Shown here one piece after another: positions 15,165 through 23,155 of a DNA stretch of 64,000 nucleotides. Under the pieces are notes generated by a model that saw only the letters and a list, made by a program, of their open reading frames with translations, did no database searches and was not told the origin of the DNA. The number at the start of each line of letters is the position of its first letter. Position 1 is the stretch's first letter. Source of the stretch: CATOSD01 sp965203135 (GTDB taxonomy: Bacteria; Chloroflexota; Dehalococcoidia; Lucifugimonadales; CATOSD01). The translations under genes were made by a program, and so were the position numbers. The stretch covers positions 992,001-1,056,000 of the forward strand of contig CBDBBO010000001.1 of NCBI GenBank assembly GCA_965203135.1, in the 5' to 3' direction.

Positions 15165-16229
15165 CTAGCGCGGCTCCACGAACGCCAGGATGCTCGCCGG
15201 ATTGTGCACCAGGATCTTCTCGATGGCCTCGTCGGTGTAGCCGCGAGCACGCATCCTGGGCACTATGCTGTGCAGGATGTAGAAGTAGCCGTGCCCCCCA
15301 TAGCGCACCAGCCGCTGCTTCGCGCAGATGTCGTGTGCGACCACGATCTTGTCGCCGTACCCCAGCGAAATCACATACGCGATGTCGTCCATCTTGCGCG
15401 CGTCGCCCGGCATGTCGATGTTGGTGTTGGCGGAATAGAACGACTGCTCCGAGCCGAACAGGTCCCACTCCAGGTAGCAGCCGCTCTCGGCAATGCTCTT
15501 CAGCGTCTCGTGCAGAAACACCGTCCGGTCCAGGTGGCCCATGATGGTGCGGCTCAGGTCCGTTCCAACCTCGCTCAGCACCTCGATTATCTCCAGCGGC
15601 GCCGTCTCGTCCCGCCCGGGGTGGATGAGCAGCGGCGCGCCGGTGGCGAGCTGCGCGCGGCCCGACGCCCGCAGCACCTTCCGTTCGTTGTCCGTCAGCG
15701 GCCAGCTACAGCCCACCTCACCGATGATGCCGGAGCGTATCCCCGTGCCGTCCACGCCCTCCGTCACGTCCTCCACTATCTTCTCGAAGATGGAGTCCTC
15801 GGAGCGGTCGTCCATGTCCTCCGGATGCGCCGGCGCCACGTAGTGCGAGGCCCCCATGATGACGTTTATGCCTGTCGCCCTGGCAATGCGGGCCAGGCCC
15901 ACCGGGTCCCGCGCTATGCCGATGCTGGTGGCGTCCACGATGGAGCCGCCGCCGAACTGCTTGTACAGATTCACCTCGTCGATGGCTGTCTCGACGTCGA
16001 AGAGCTGGCCGTTGTCCCAGTTGACCATGTTGTGGTGTCGAACGTAGCCCAGCATCTCCTGCGACATGGGCCGCCTGATGAAGGCCCTCCCGCTCGCCTC
16101 CGACGGCTCCTGTCGGAACCACGACAGGTTTATCAGCAGGTGCTCGTGCGTAAGCGTCGCGCCGAGCCGTTCCGGCGCCACCAGGCCGTCCACGGTCTGT
16201 ACCATGCCAACGCTGTTGTGTTCCGACAT
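15165..16229 (-). CDS. Phosphotriesterase-family metal-dependent hydrolase
   Basis: A 354-residue amidohydrolase-superfamily enzyme of the PTE/PHP group (lactonases and phosphotriesterases). Metal ligands are visible: TLTHEHLL (HxH), the bridging acidic residue in GEVGCSW, LLIHPGRDE, TIMGHLDRT and VVAHDICAK. Start ATG 16229 has AAGGAGG in front; the frame is open to 16400 but the added residues are Arg/Ser-rich shadow sequence. The bridging residue is usually a carboxylated Lys; here Glu appears in that strand, as in lactonase-like members. Substrate unknown. Confidence 0.88.
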   Translation of the reverse strand: MSEHNSVGMVQTVDGLVAPERLGATLTHEHLLINLSWFRQEPSEASGRAFIRRPMSQEMLGYVRHHNMVNWDNGQLFDVETAIDEVNLYKQFGGGSIVDATSIGIARDPVGLARIARATGINVIMGASHYVAPAHPEDMDDRSEDSIFEKIVEDVTEGVDGTGIRSGIIGEVGCSWPLTDNERKVLRASGRAQLATGAPLLIHPGRDETAPLEIIEVLSEVGTDLSRTIMGHLDRTVFLHETLKSIAESGCYLEWDLFGSEQSFYSANTNIDMPGDARKMDDIAYVISLGYGDKIVVAHDICAKQRLVRYGGHGYFYILHSIVPRMRARGYTDEAIEKILVHNPASILAFVEPR

Positions 16230-16591
16230 TGGGGCCTCCTTCTGCGTGGTATCGCATCCTTCGCGGTGTCCGGTCGCGGCGCCGGGCTCCGCCCGCCGCG
16301 AAGGCCGCCGCCGCACGGCCCGCATTGTACACGAACACCGCGCGCGGCGTGGGGAAGAGGGTTCACTTGACGTCAGGGTCCAGACGCCAAAGGTAGGCAA
16401 GTACCGGAATGTCTAAGAACTGCGTGACCGAGCCTCACCTGGAAGCATTCCAACCGTGAATTCTGTGTCGAAATAGACCGGGAGGGCCTTTGACTTTCGG
16501 TTACTCGCCGCCGAATCATTTGACAATCTCCGCGCGCAAAGTCTAGTCTCTCCACTAATGCAACCTGGCGCAGAGAGAAGAGTAGGAGAAC
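16230..16591. other. Intergenic region with one promoter-like site
   Basis: This is the divergent gap between the phosphotriesterase-like gene and the HicB-like gene. Apart from the TTGACA...TAGTCT pair noted separately I see nothing structured. Confidence 0.5.
16520..16549 (+). promoter_or_regulatory. Candidate promoter for the HicB-like gene
   Basis: TTGACA at 16520, an 18-base spacer and TAGTCT at 16544, 43 bases before the GTG start. Confidence 0.45.
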
Positions 16592-16804
16592 GTGAGGAAA
16601 CCGGACAGGAGGGTCAACGTGGGAAGCACTGATCATGCCATTCTCCTCACACAAGTAGTCACCGAAGAAGATGGCCAGTACGTGTCGCACTGCCCAGAGT
16701 TGGGAACAGTTAGCTGCGGCTCAACGATAGACGAGGCTTTTGCCAACCTCGAAGAGGCTATCGAGGTCCACTTGAACGCCCTGGAGGAAGTCGAAGAGGA
16801 GTAG
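16592..16804 (+). CDS. HicB-like / DUF1902-type small antitoxin-fold protein (orphan)
   Basis: A 70-residue protein with the partial RNase-H-like HicB fold: LLTQVVTEEDGQYVSHCPELG, then SCGSTIDEAFANLEEAIEVHLN. HicB antitoxins normally pair with a HicA toxin, but no HicA frame lies next to it, so it may be an orphan regulator or remnant. Two starts are possible: GTG 16592 (GTAGGAGAAC before it) and GTG 16619 (GGAGGG before it). Homology begins after both. The Glu-rich tail EEVEEE is typical. Confidence 0.8.
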   Translation: MRKPDRRVNVGSTDHAILLTQVVTEEDGQYVSHCPELGTVSCGSTIDEAFANLEEAIEVHLNALEEVEEE

Positions 16805-16828
16805 GCAGTCATACCCCGCGCCCCCAAC

Positions 16829-16858
16829 TTGACCCCCTCCCGCGCCCGCAACTATAAT
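16829..16858 (+). promoter_or_regulatory. Strong candidate promoter for the LLM oxidoreductase
   Basis: TTGACC, an exact 18-base spacer and a perfect TATAAT, 63 bases before ATG 16922. It is one of the best sigma-70-type matches in the window. Confidence 0.6.
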
Positions 16859-16921
16859 CGCCCCCGTTGACTACCCCCCGCCGGCCCTTCCGCCGGCCCA
16901 GCTTCGTGGAGGTTTCGCGCG

Positions 16922-17938
16922 ATGAGAATTGGCGCCGGGCTATCCGGCTCGCTCAAGGACGCCCCGGAGGCCGCCCGGCTCATAGAAGACCGCGGCTACG
17001 ACTTCCTCACCACCGGAGAAAGCTCCCACAACCCCTTCCTGCCCATCACCCTCGCCGCGGAACACACCAGCCGCGTCGACCTCGTCACCTCCATCGCCCT
17101 CGCCTTCGCCCGCAGCCCCATGGACACCGCCTACATCGCCTGGGATCTCCAGCGACTGTCCGGCGGCAGGTTCGTGCTCGGACTCGGCAGCCAGGTCAGG
17201 GGCCACGTCATCAGGCGCTACAACATGGACTGGTCCGCCCCCGCGCGCCGGATGCGAGACTACGTGCTGGCCATGCGCGCCGTGTGGGACAACTGGCAGA
17301 ACGGCGGCAGGCTCGACTTCAAGAGCGACCACTTCAACTTCAACCTCATGCCGCCCTTCTTCAACCCCGGCCCAATCGAGCACCCCAACGTCCGCGTCTA
17401 CCTCGCCGCGGTCAACCCGCTCATGCTGCGCGTGGCCGGCGAGGTGTGCGACGGCGTGCTGCTCCATCCCTTCAACACCGCCAAGTACACCGAGGAGACC
17501 GTGCTCCCCAACCTCAAGCGCGGCGCCGAGTCGGCGGGACGCTCGCTCGCCGACGTGGAAGTGAGCGGCGGTATCCTGCTCGCTACCGGCGGGAACGACG
17601 AGGAGATCGAGGCGGGCAGGCAGGCCATGAAGGCCCGCATCGCCTTCTACGGCTCCACCCGCGTCTACGCCCCCGTGCTGAACGCCCACGGCTGGAACGA
17701 CACCGCGCAGAAGCTCTACCGCATGTCCGTGGACGGCCAGTGGTCGGAGATGCCCGGCGAGATAACCGACGAGATGCTGGAGACCTTCGCCGTCACCGGC
17801 GACTACGACGAAATAGTGGACAAGATCAAGCAGCGCTTCGCCGGCTACGCCGACTCCACCACGTTCTCGATCCCCGTGCGCGCCCCCGGCGACGAGGAGC
17901 GTCTCCGCGCCATGGTCAACAGCCTGCGAGCAGCCTGA
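16922..17938 (+). CDS. LLM-class flavin-dependent oxidoreductase (luciferase-like, F420 type)
   Basis: A 338-residue bacterial-luciferase-like monooxygenase or reductase. The TIM barrel shows RIGAGLSGS, GYDFLTTGESSHNPFLP, the RVDLVTSIALAFARSP strand and RFVLGLGSQVRGH. This is the pattern of F420-dependent members (TIGR03617-like), which favour F420H2 or FMNH2. GGAGG lies about ten bases before ATG. It probably oxidises a small organic substrate, but no specific reaction can be assigned. Such enzymes are often expanded in SAR202-type Chloroflexota. It is monocistronic, with its own strong promoter. Confidence 0.88.
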   Translation: MRIGAGLSGSLKDAPEAARLIEDRGYDFLTTGESSHNPFLPITLAAEHTSRVDLVTSIALAFARSPMDTAYIAWDLQRLSGGRFVLGLGSQVRGHVIRRYNMDWSAPARRMRDYVLAMRAVWDNWQNGGRLDFKSDHFNFNLMPPFFNPGPIEHPNVRVYLAAVNPLMLRVAGEVCDGVLLHPFNTAKYTEETVLPNLKRGAESAGRSLADVEVSGGILLATGGNDEEIEAGRQAMKARIAFYGSTRVYAPVLNAHGWNDTAQKLYRMSVDGQWSEMPGEITDEMLETFAVTGDYDEIVDKIKQRFAGYADSTTFSIPVRAPGDEERLRAMVNSLRAA

Positions 17939-18005
17939 TTCCCTTCCCCCTTGATGGGGGAAGAGCCTGCCCTGAGCCTGCCGAACGGGTCAGGATGGGG
18001 GTGAA
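17939..18005 (+). repeat. Repeat A with repeat B nested inside
   Basis: The core CCCTTCCCCCTTGATGGGGG is interrupted after GAAG by repeat B (CTGAGCCTGCCGAACGGG) and resumes as GTCAGGATGGGGGTG. Confidence 0.85.
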
Positions 18006-18012
18006 GCGCCCC

Positions 18013-19302
18013 CTACAACTGCATCAGCCGTTCGAGCCTGCGCACCCCCCGGCACGAACCCACCACCGCCATGTTCAGCTTATCGGTCACCAGCACTTGG
18101 TTGCTCACGCGGTCCAGGTCGTCCACCGTCACGGCGTTCACCCGCTCCACCACGTCGTCCACGTCCAGGATTCGCCCCAGCAGCAGCTCCTGGTTGCCTA
18201 TCCACCCCGCCACGGCGCGCGTGTCCTCCATGCGCAGCATCATGCGGCCGGAAATCAGCCGCTTGGCTCGCTCCAGCTCGTCCTCGGTCACGCTGTCCCG
18301 CATCCTCCCAACCTCCGCCAGTATCAGCTCCACCGCCTCGTAGATGCGTGAGGGGTCCACGCCCGCCGTCACGATGAACGCGCCGCAGTCCAGAAAGTGC
18401 GACACCCCGCTGTGCACGTCGTAGGCCAGTCCGCCCTTCTCACGCACCTCCACGAACAGCCGGCTGCTCATCCCCTCGCCCAGAATCACGCTCAGCACGT
18501 CCAGCGCGTACCTGTCCGGGTCCACGATGGACATACCGGGCAGGCCGATGCACAGGTGCGTCTGCTCGGTCTTGCGGTACTCCACCCGCAGTTGGGGCGC
18601 CTGCTGGGTGTGGGTGACTGGACTCCAGCCGCGCGCCTGTGCCGACGGCCAGTCCTCGCTCAGCTCCCCCACCTGGCGCACCACGTCCTCGTGGCGCACG
18701 TTGCCGGCCACGCTCACGACCACGTTGCCCGGCGTGTAGTACTCGCCCAGGTGCTCGAGCATCATCTCGCGCGTGATGTCTCCGATGGACTGCTTGGTGC
18801 CGCCGATTTCGCGCCCCATGGCGTGCTCCGGCCACAGCAGTTCGTCGATCAGCGAGTCCGCCCTGTAGGTCGGGTAGTCGTTGATCATGTTGAGCTCCTC
18901 GATCACCACCTGGCGCTCCTTCTCGATGCTCTCGCTCTCGAACAGCGAGTTGCGCAGGATGTCCATCAGCAGATCGAGGCTCTCTTCGAAGTGCGGCTGC
19001 GCCACCTTGCACCAGTAGACGGTCAGCTCGTGCTCGGTGCCGGCGTTTATCATGCCGCCCGTGCCCTCCACGGTCGAGCTTATCTCCACCGGCGTGGGAC
19101 GGCGCTCCGTGCCCTTGAAGAGCATATGCTCGATGAAGTGGGATATCCCTGCCCGTTCGTCCGCCTCATAGCGCGAGCCGACGCCAACGTAGACGTTGAC
19201 GCTGACCGAGCGGGTGAGGGGCATTTCGCACGTCGTAACGCGCAGGCCGTTGGGCAGGGTGGTCTTCTGAAAGGGGTTGGCGTAGGCGACGGATTGCTTA
19301 TC
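18013..19302 (-). CDS. M16-family zinc metallopeptidase (processing-peptidase-like)
   Basis: A 429-residue single-lobe pitrilysin relative. The inverted zinc motif HFIEH (HxxEH) is in GISHFIEHMLFKGT, and the downstream zinc ligand Glu is in NAGTEHELTVYW. The C-terminal half has the M16C pattern (LIEELLWPEHAMGREIGGT, ERAKRLISGRMMLRMEDT). Bacterial members of this size degrade peptides or act on signal sequences, often beside a polynucleotide phosphorylase gene, which is absent here. ATG 19302 is favoured; GTG 19326 would add eight residues. Neither has a strong ribosome site. Confidence 0.9.
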   Translation of the reverse strand, partial: DKQSVAYANPFQKTTLPNGLRVTTCEMPLTRSVSVNVYVGVGSRYEADERAGISHFIEHMLFKGTERRPTPVEISSTVEGTGGMINAGTEHELTVYWCKVAQPHFEESLDLLMDILRNSLFESESIEKERQVVIEELNMINDYPTYRADSLIDELLWPEHAMGREIGGTKQSIGDITREMMLEHLGEYYTPGNVVVSVAGNVRHEDVVRQVGELSEDWPSAQARGWSPVTHTQQAPQLRVEYRKTEQTHLCIGLPGMSIVDPDRYALDVLSVILGEGMSSRLFVEVREKGGLAYDVHSGVSHFLDCGAFIVTAGVDPSRIYEAVELILAEVGRMRDSVTEDELERAKRLISGRMMLRMEDTRAVAGWIGNQELLLGRILDVDDVVERVNAVTVDDLDRVSNQVLVTDKLNMAVVGSCRGVRRLERLMQL

Positions 19303-19390
19303 CATGCCAAAATTGTAAACGCGCACTTTTCAGCGCGTCAATGCGGGACGGACGCGCGTTATGCCGCTCTTTGCCGGGCTCATCTGCCAG

Positions 19391-19459
19391 AGTCCCTTCC
19401 CCCTTGATGCGAGAAGAGCCTGCCCTGAGCCTGCCGAACGAGTCAGGATGGGCGCGAAG
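19391..19459 (+). repeat. Repeat A with nested repeat B, overlapping a gene end
   Basis: Degenerate core (CTTGATGCGAGAAG), repeat B and the tail CAGGATGGGCGCGAAG. The right end provides the last codons of the convergent dehydrogenase gene (stop near 19443). Confidence 0.75.
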
Positions 19460-20342
19460 CCGTCCGCACCTGTACCCCCGCCCGCTCCTCCTGTATCTGA
19501 GCCACCGCGCCCGCCGCCAGCCGTCCCCAGCCCCGGTTCTGCCCCTCGATGTAGCGCTGCTGCACCAGGTTGCCCAGCTCCAGCGGCACCCGCAGCCGCC
19601 TGGCCATCTCCGTCGCCAGCCCCACGTCCTTAGCCGCCAGATCTAGCTGGAAGCCCGGCTCGAAGTTGCCCGCGAAAAGCCCGTTGGGCATTCCCCGCAT
19701 CGAGCGCGTGTCCCCCGTGCTCCGCGATATTGCGTCGAACAGCGTCTCCGGCGGCGCCCCCGCCTTGACGCCCAGCGTGAACGCCTCGGACAGAAGCACG
19801 CCCAGGCTCAGCCCTATGAAGTTGTTGATGATCTTGCATATCGCGCCAGAGCCCTGCGGCCCGCAGTACATCGTCTGGTTTCCTATGATCGACAGCACAG
19901 ACTCGTACTTGTCGTACACCTCCCTGTCGCCGCCCACCATGATGCACAGCGTCCCGTCCTCCGCGCCCACCGTGCCGCCGCTCACCGGCGCGTCCAGCAC
20001 GCTCACGCCCCGCGCCTCAGCCTGTGCCGCGATGCGCGAGATGGTGTCCGGGTCCGTCGTGCTCAGATCGAACAGCGCGCTGCCAGGAGCCGCGCCGCTC
20101 AGGACGCCTCCCTCGCCTGCGCAGACCTCCTCCACGTCCTGCGGCCTGGGCAGCGACGTGAACACCACGCCGCACGCCTCGGCCACCGCGCGCGGGCTGT
20201 CCGCCCACTCCGCGCCCATCTCCAGCAGTTCCTCCGCCGCCTCCCTCCGTAAGTCGAACAGCGTCAGCTCGTGCCCGCCGTTCAGCAGATTGCGGGCCAT
20301 GTGCCGGCCCATGAACCCCACGCCGATGAATCCTATACGCAT
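19443..20342 (-). CDS. 3-hydroxyisobutyrate dehydrogenase-family NAD(P)-dependent oxidoreductase
   Basis: A 299-residue beta-hydroxyacid dehydrogenase. The N-terminal Rossmann motif is GFIGVGFMGRHMARNL. The substrate loop is VLDAPVSGGTVGAEDGTL, and the catalytic Lys sits in GSGAICKIINNFIG. All HIBADH signatures are intact. Start ATG 20342 follows CAGGAG; the frame is open for another 137 codons upstream, but these oppose the next gene and look non-coding. The C-terminal residues (about QVRTASRPS) are encoded by a repeat A/B copy, so the natural end may have been replaced. Possible substrates include tartronate semialdehyde, 3-hydroxyisobutyrate or glyoxylate-type acids. Confidence 0.9.
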   Translation of the reverse strand: MRIGFIGVGFMGRHMARNLLNGGHELTLFDLRREAAEELLEMGAEWADSPRAVAEACGVVFTSLPRPQDVEEVCAGEGGVLSGAAPGSALFDLSTTDPDTISRIAAQAEARGVSVLDAPVSGGTVGAEDGTLCIMVGGDREVYDKYESVLSIIGNQTMYCGPQGSGAICKIINNFIGLSLGVLLSEAFTLGVKAGAPPETLFDAISRSTGDTRSMRGMPNGLFAGNFEPGFQLDLAAKDVGLATEMARRLRVPLELGNLVQQRYIEGQNRGWGRLAAGAVAQIQEERAGVQVRTASRPS

Positions 20343-20439
20343 GTCGTCTCCTGCTGTTTCTGCCGCGCGCCGAACCCGACTGGCGGCGCCGGATTGTCGC
20401 CGTCCTTGTGTGCTAACCAAAGTATGAGCGAATCTGTTA

Positions 20440-20445
20440 TATAAT
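20440..20445 (+). promoter_or_regulatory. Candidate -10 box (TATAAT)
   Basis: A perfect TATAAT lies 82 bases before the lipoprotein gene at 20527. No good -35 box is seen at the right spacing, so this is tentative. Confidence 0.3.
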
Positions 20446-20526
20446 GAAAGGGCGCATCTCAAGCGCCTTCGTCCCCGCCCGCCGCGCCTGCGCGCGCCGG
20501 CCGCCAGCACCCTACGCGAGTCTGAC

Positions 20527-21849
20527 ATGAACCCCACCAAGACCCTTGCTATCGGCCTGCTGTTGGCCGCGGTCGCCCTGTTCGCCGCGGTGTCGTGTGG
20601 CGAGAGCGAACCCGCTCCGACGGTCACCGTCGCCGGCACGGTCGCCCCCGCTCCGGACACCAACGGCGCCGCCCCGGCAACCCCGGCGGCCGCGATCACC
20701 GCGCCCACAGCCGTCCCACAGCCAACGGCGGCCCCGACGCCGCTGCCGACCATATCGCAGAGGGAGATTCACGAAGCCAAGCTGTTGCCTCCCACCACCT
20801 CCGCGCCGGGATTCCGCAACGTCACAAGCTGGATCAACACCGAGCCGTTTGAGCTCGAAGACCAGCGCGGCAAGGTGGTGCTCATAGACTTCTGGACCTA
20901 CACCTGCATCAACTGCATTCGCACCCTGCCCTACATCAAGTCATGGCACGCCAAGTACGCCGACAGCGGTCTTGTCATCGTGGGCGTCCACGCGCCCGAG
21001 TTCGAGTTCGAGAAGGACCGCCAGAACGTCATAGACGCCATGGAGGAGTTCGGCCTCGAGTACGCCGTCTTCCAGGACAACGACTTCGGCACCTGGCGCA
21101 ACTACAACAACCGCTACTGGCCCGCCAAGTACCTCATCGACAAGGACGGCTATATCCGCTACACCCACTTCGGCGAGGGCAAGTACCAGGAGACCGAAGA
21201 CCTCATTCGCGTCCTGCTGGAGGACGCCGGCGCCGACCTGAGCGGCATATCCCCCGAGTCCGCGCCCGAACCCGTGCGCGACTCCGCCGCCAACGTGGCC
21301 GACCCGTCCATGCTCCAGACCCGCGAGCTGTACGCCGGCTTCCAGCGCAACTTCGGCGCAATCCAGTCGCAGGCCATTCCTCCATACATCCTGCACCCCG
21401 AATACTACGAAAAGGTCGATGCCGAGGTGCTCTACACCGACCCCGGCGACCACCGTAACCAGTTCCTGTACCTGCACGGGCTCTGGCGCAACGAGGCCGA
21501 GCGAATCGTACACGCGCGCAAGACCGAGGGCTACGAAGACTACGTGGCCCTCAAGTTTTACGGCACCAGCGTAAACGTGGTGATGGGCCTGGAGTCGGAC
21601 GAGCCTTACACCGTGAGGGTCACGCTGGACGACCAGCCGCTGACGGCTGACCAGGCCGGAGTCGACGTGATGTTCGGCGCCGAAGGCGACACCTACGTGC
21701 TGGTCGAAGAGTCTCGCATGTACAACCTGATCAACCTTCCCGAGTACGGCGGCAGCGAGCTGAAACTCAGTTCCGAGTCCGACGAGTTCTCGGTGTTCGC
21801 GTTCACTTTCGGCGCCTACGAGGGCGGCGAGCCACAGCCACAGTCGTAG
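20527..21849 (+). CDS. Thioredoxin-fold lipoprotein, DipZ/TlpA-like
   Basis: A 440-residue secreted lipoprotein. The signal peptide ends in a lipobox, LFAAVSC, followed by a Pro/Ala/Thr-rich linker to about residue 75. The TlpA/DipZ-type thioredoxin domain has KVVLIDFWTYTCINCIRTLP, with the CINC active site, and HAPEFEFEKDRQNV. From about 250 is a C-terminal beta-rich domain (HRNQFLYLHGLWRNEAERIVHA, YGTSVNVVMG) of the sort that follows thioredoxin in DipZ proteins. It probably transfers reducing power to extracytoplasmic thiols or haem proteins. The next gene is also a thioredoxin-fold lipoprotein, 18 bases downstream. Confidence 0.85.
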   Translation: MNPTKTLAIGLLLAAVALFAAVSCGESEPAPTVTVAGTVAPAPDTNGAAPATPAAAITAPTAVPQPTAAPTPLPTISQREIHEAKLLPPTTSAPGFRNVTSWINTEPFELEDQRGKVVLIDFWTYTCINCIRTLPYIKSWHAKYADSGLVIVGVHAPEFEFEKDRQNVIDAMEEFGLEYAVFQDNDFGTWRNYNNRYWPAKYLIDKDGYIRYTHFGEGKYQETEDLIRVLLEDAGADLSGISPESAPEPVRDSAANVADPSMLQTRELYAGFQRNFGAIQSQAIPPYILHPEYYEKVDAEVLYTDPGDHRNQFLYLHGLWRNEAERIVHARKTEGYEDYVALKFYGTSVNVVMGLESDEPYTVRVTLDDQPLTADQAGVDVMFGAEGDTYVLVEESRMYNLINLPEYGGSELKLSSESDEFSVFAFTFGAYEGGEPQPQS

Positions 21850-21867
21850 CCACGTGGCCCTACCTCG

Positions 21868-22815
21868 ATGAAGGCTAAGCTGCTGTTTGCCATGGCCCTG
21901 GTGCTGCTGGCCGCCGCCGGCTGCTCCGGCGCGTCCGAGCCAGAAGCCGCCGAACCGCCCGAACAGGCGCAGGCCGTCACCGGCCCACCCAAGGAAGCGC
22001 CGCTCATTAAGGGGCCCGTATCCGAATCCGGCCTGCAGATAATCTTCGGCACCCCAGACCTCGGCGTCGGCCCCAACCGCATCGGCTTCGTTCTCACCTC
22101 GCCGGACGGCATAGTCACCTCGCCCGCCGTCCGCGTGGCCTCGGAGTACCTCCCGGAGGGCGGCGGCCCCGCCGAGCACGGGCAGACCGCGCTGGCCGTC
22201 TTCCGGCCCTGGCCCTACGGCACCCGCGGGCTGTACACCACCAACCTCGAATTCCCCGCCGCCGGCGATTGGGCGCTGCGCGTGAGCGTGCTCGACCTCG
22301 CGGCCGGCGGCGAGGGCGACACCGCCGAGCTATTCTTCCCGGTTGCGGAGACGGCCCACGCGCCCGCCACCGGACAGCCCGCCGTGGCGAGCGACAGCAA
22401 GACCCTCGCCGACGTGCCCGGCTTCGAGCAGATCACGACCGGCTCGCTCCACGACGGCGACCTCTACCAGCTCTCCATCGCCGACGCCGTGGAGAGCGGC
22501 CTCCCCGCGGTGATCGTGTTCGCCAGCCCCGCCTTCTGCACCAACGCAGTCTGCGGCCCCCAGGTGGACGTGCTGAAAGAGCTAAAGGACAAGTACCGGG
22601 GCCAGGCCAACTTCATCCACGTGGACTACTTCGACAACCCGGACGAGATTCAGGGCGACCTCGACAGGGCTATCGTGTCCCCCACAGTGCTGGAGTGGAA
22701 CCTGCCCAGCACCGAGTGGTCCTTCGTGCTCGACGAGGAGGGCGTGGTCGCCGCGCGGTTCGAGGCGTTCGCGACGCTCGAGGAGCTGGAGGAAGCGCTC
22801 CTCGACGTGCTATGA
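21868..22815 (+). CDS. Lipoprotein with C-terminal thioredoxin-like domain
   Basis: A 315-residue lipoprotein; the lipobox is LAAAGC near residue 19. Residues about 55-165 form a beta-sandwich-like region (IGFVLTSPDGIVTSP, WALRVSVLD). Residues about 190-315 look like a thioredoxin fold (AVIVFASPAFCTNAVCGPQVDVLKEL), with two Cys spaced CTNAVC in place of CxxC. It sits directly behind the DipZ-like gene and is likely co-transcribed. A redox-pair or copper/haem delivery role is possible but inferred only from context. Confidence 0.8.
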   Translation: MKAKLLFAMALVLLAAAGCSGASEPEAAEPPEQAQAVTGPPKEAPLIKGPVSESGLQIIFGTPDLGVGPNRIGFVLTSPDGIVTSPAVRVASEYLPEGGGPAEHGQTALAVFRPWPYGTRGLYTTNLEFPAAGDWALRVSVLDLAAGGEGDTAELFFPVAETAHAPATGQPAVASDSKTLADVPGFEQITTGSLHDGDLYQLSIADAVESGLPAVIVFASPAFCTNAVCGPQVDVLKELKDKYRGQANFIHVDYFDNPDEIQGDLDRAIVSPTVLEWNLPSTEWSFVLDEEGVVAARFEAFATLEELEEALLDVL

Positions 22816-22828
22816 CACCTCCAACAAT

Positions 22829-22870
22829 AGTCCCCTCTCCCTTGAGGGAGAGGGTTAGGGTGAGGGTGAC
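22829..22870 (+). repeat. Repeat A, CCCTCTCCC variant
   Basis: CCCCTCTCCCTTGAGGGAGA followed by GGGTTAGGGTGAGGGTGA, just upstream of a small gene that starts at its right edge. Confidence 0.75.
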
Positions 22871-23155
22871 TTGGCCGCCACGATCTTCGAGCGTGTCGTA
22901 ACAAGCCTCAGGCGCGTCGTATGGTCGATTAACGACGTCCTGCCGCCGTACCGCACCGTAGAGGGCTACCTGGAGACCAAAGCGAGAGGCATGGAATCAG
23001 GCAGGCACTTCATCTGGGTCGCTTCGACCAGGATAGAGGTCGACGCCGAGACGTTCGATCTGCTCATAGTCGGCGAGAACATGCGCGTCATGTGCACCAA
23101 GAGCTACCGCGCCATCAACATCGACCGGCTCATACCCGGCAGCGGCCCCGGCTAG
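22871..23155 (+). CDS. Small hypothetical protein
   Basis: A 94-residue protein I do not recognise. It begins MAATIFERVVTSLRRVVWSI (from TTG 22871, at the edge of a repeat A copy) and contains two short beta-rich segments, HFIWVASTRIEVDAETFDLL and MRVMCTKSYRAINIDRL. No membrane segment or metal motif is seen. Codon usage resembles neighbouring genes, which supports its being real. It converges on the FAD/Fe-S dehydrogenase gene with a 4-base overlap. Confidence 0.6.
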   Translation: MAATIFERVVTSLRRVVWSINDVLPPYRTVEGYLETKARGMESGRHFIWVASTRIEVDAETFDLLIVGENMRVMCTKSYRAINIDRLIPGSGPG

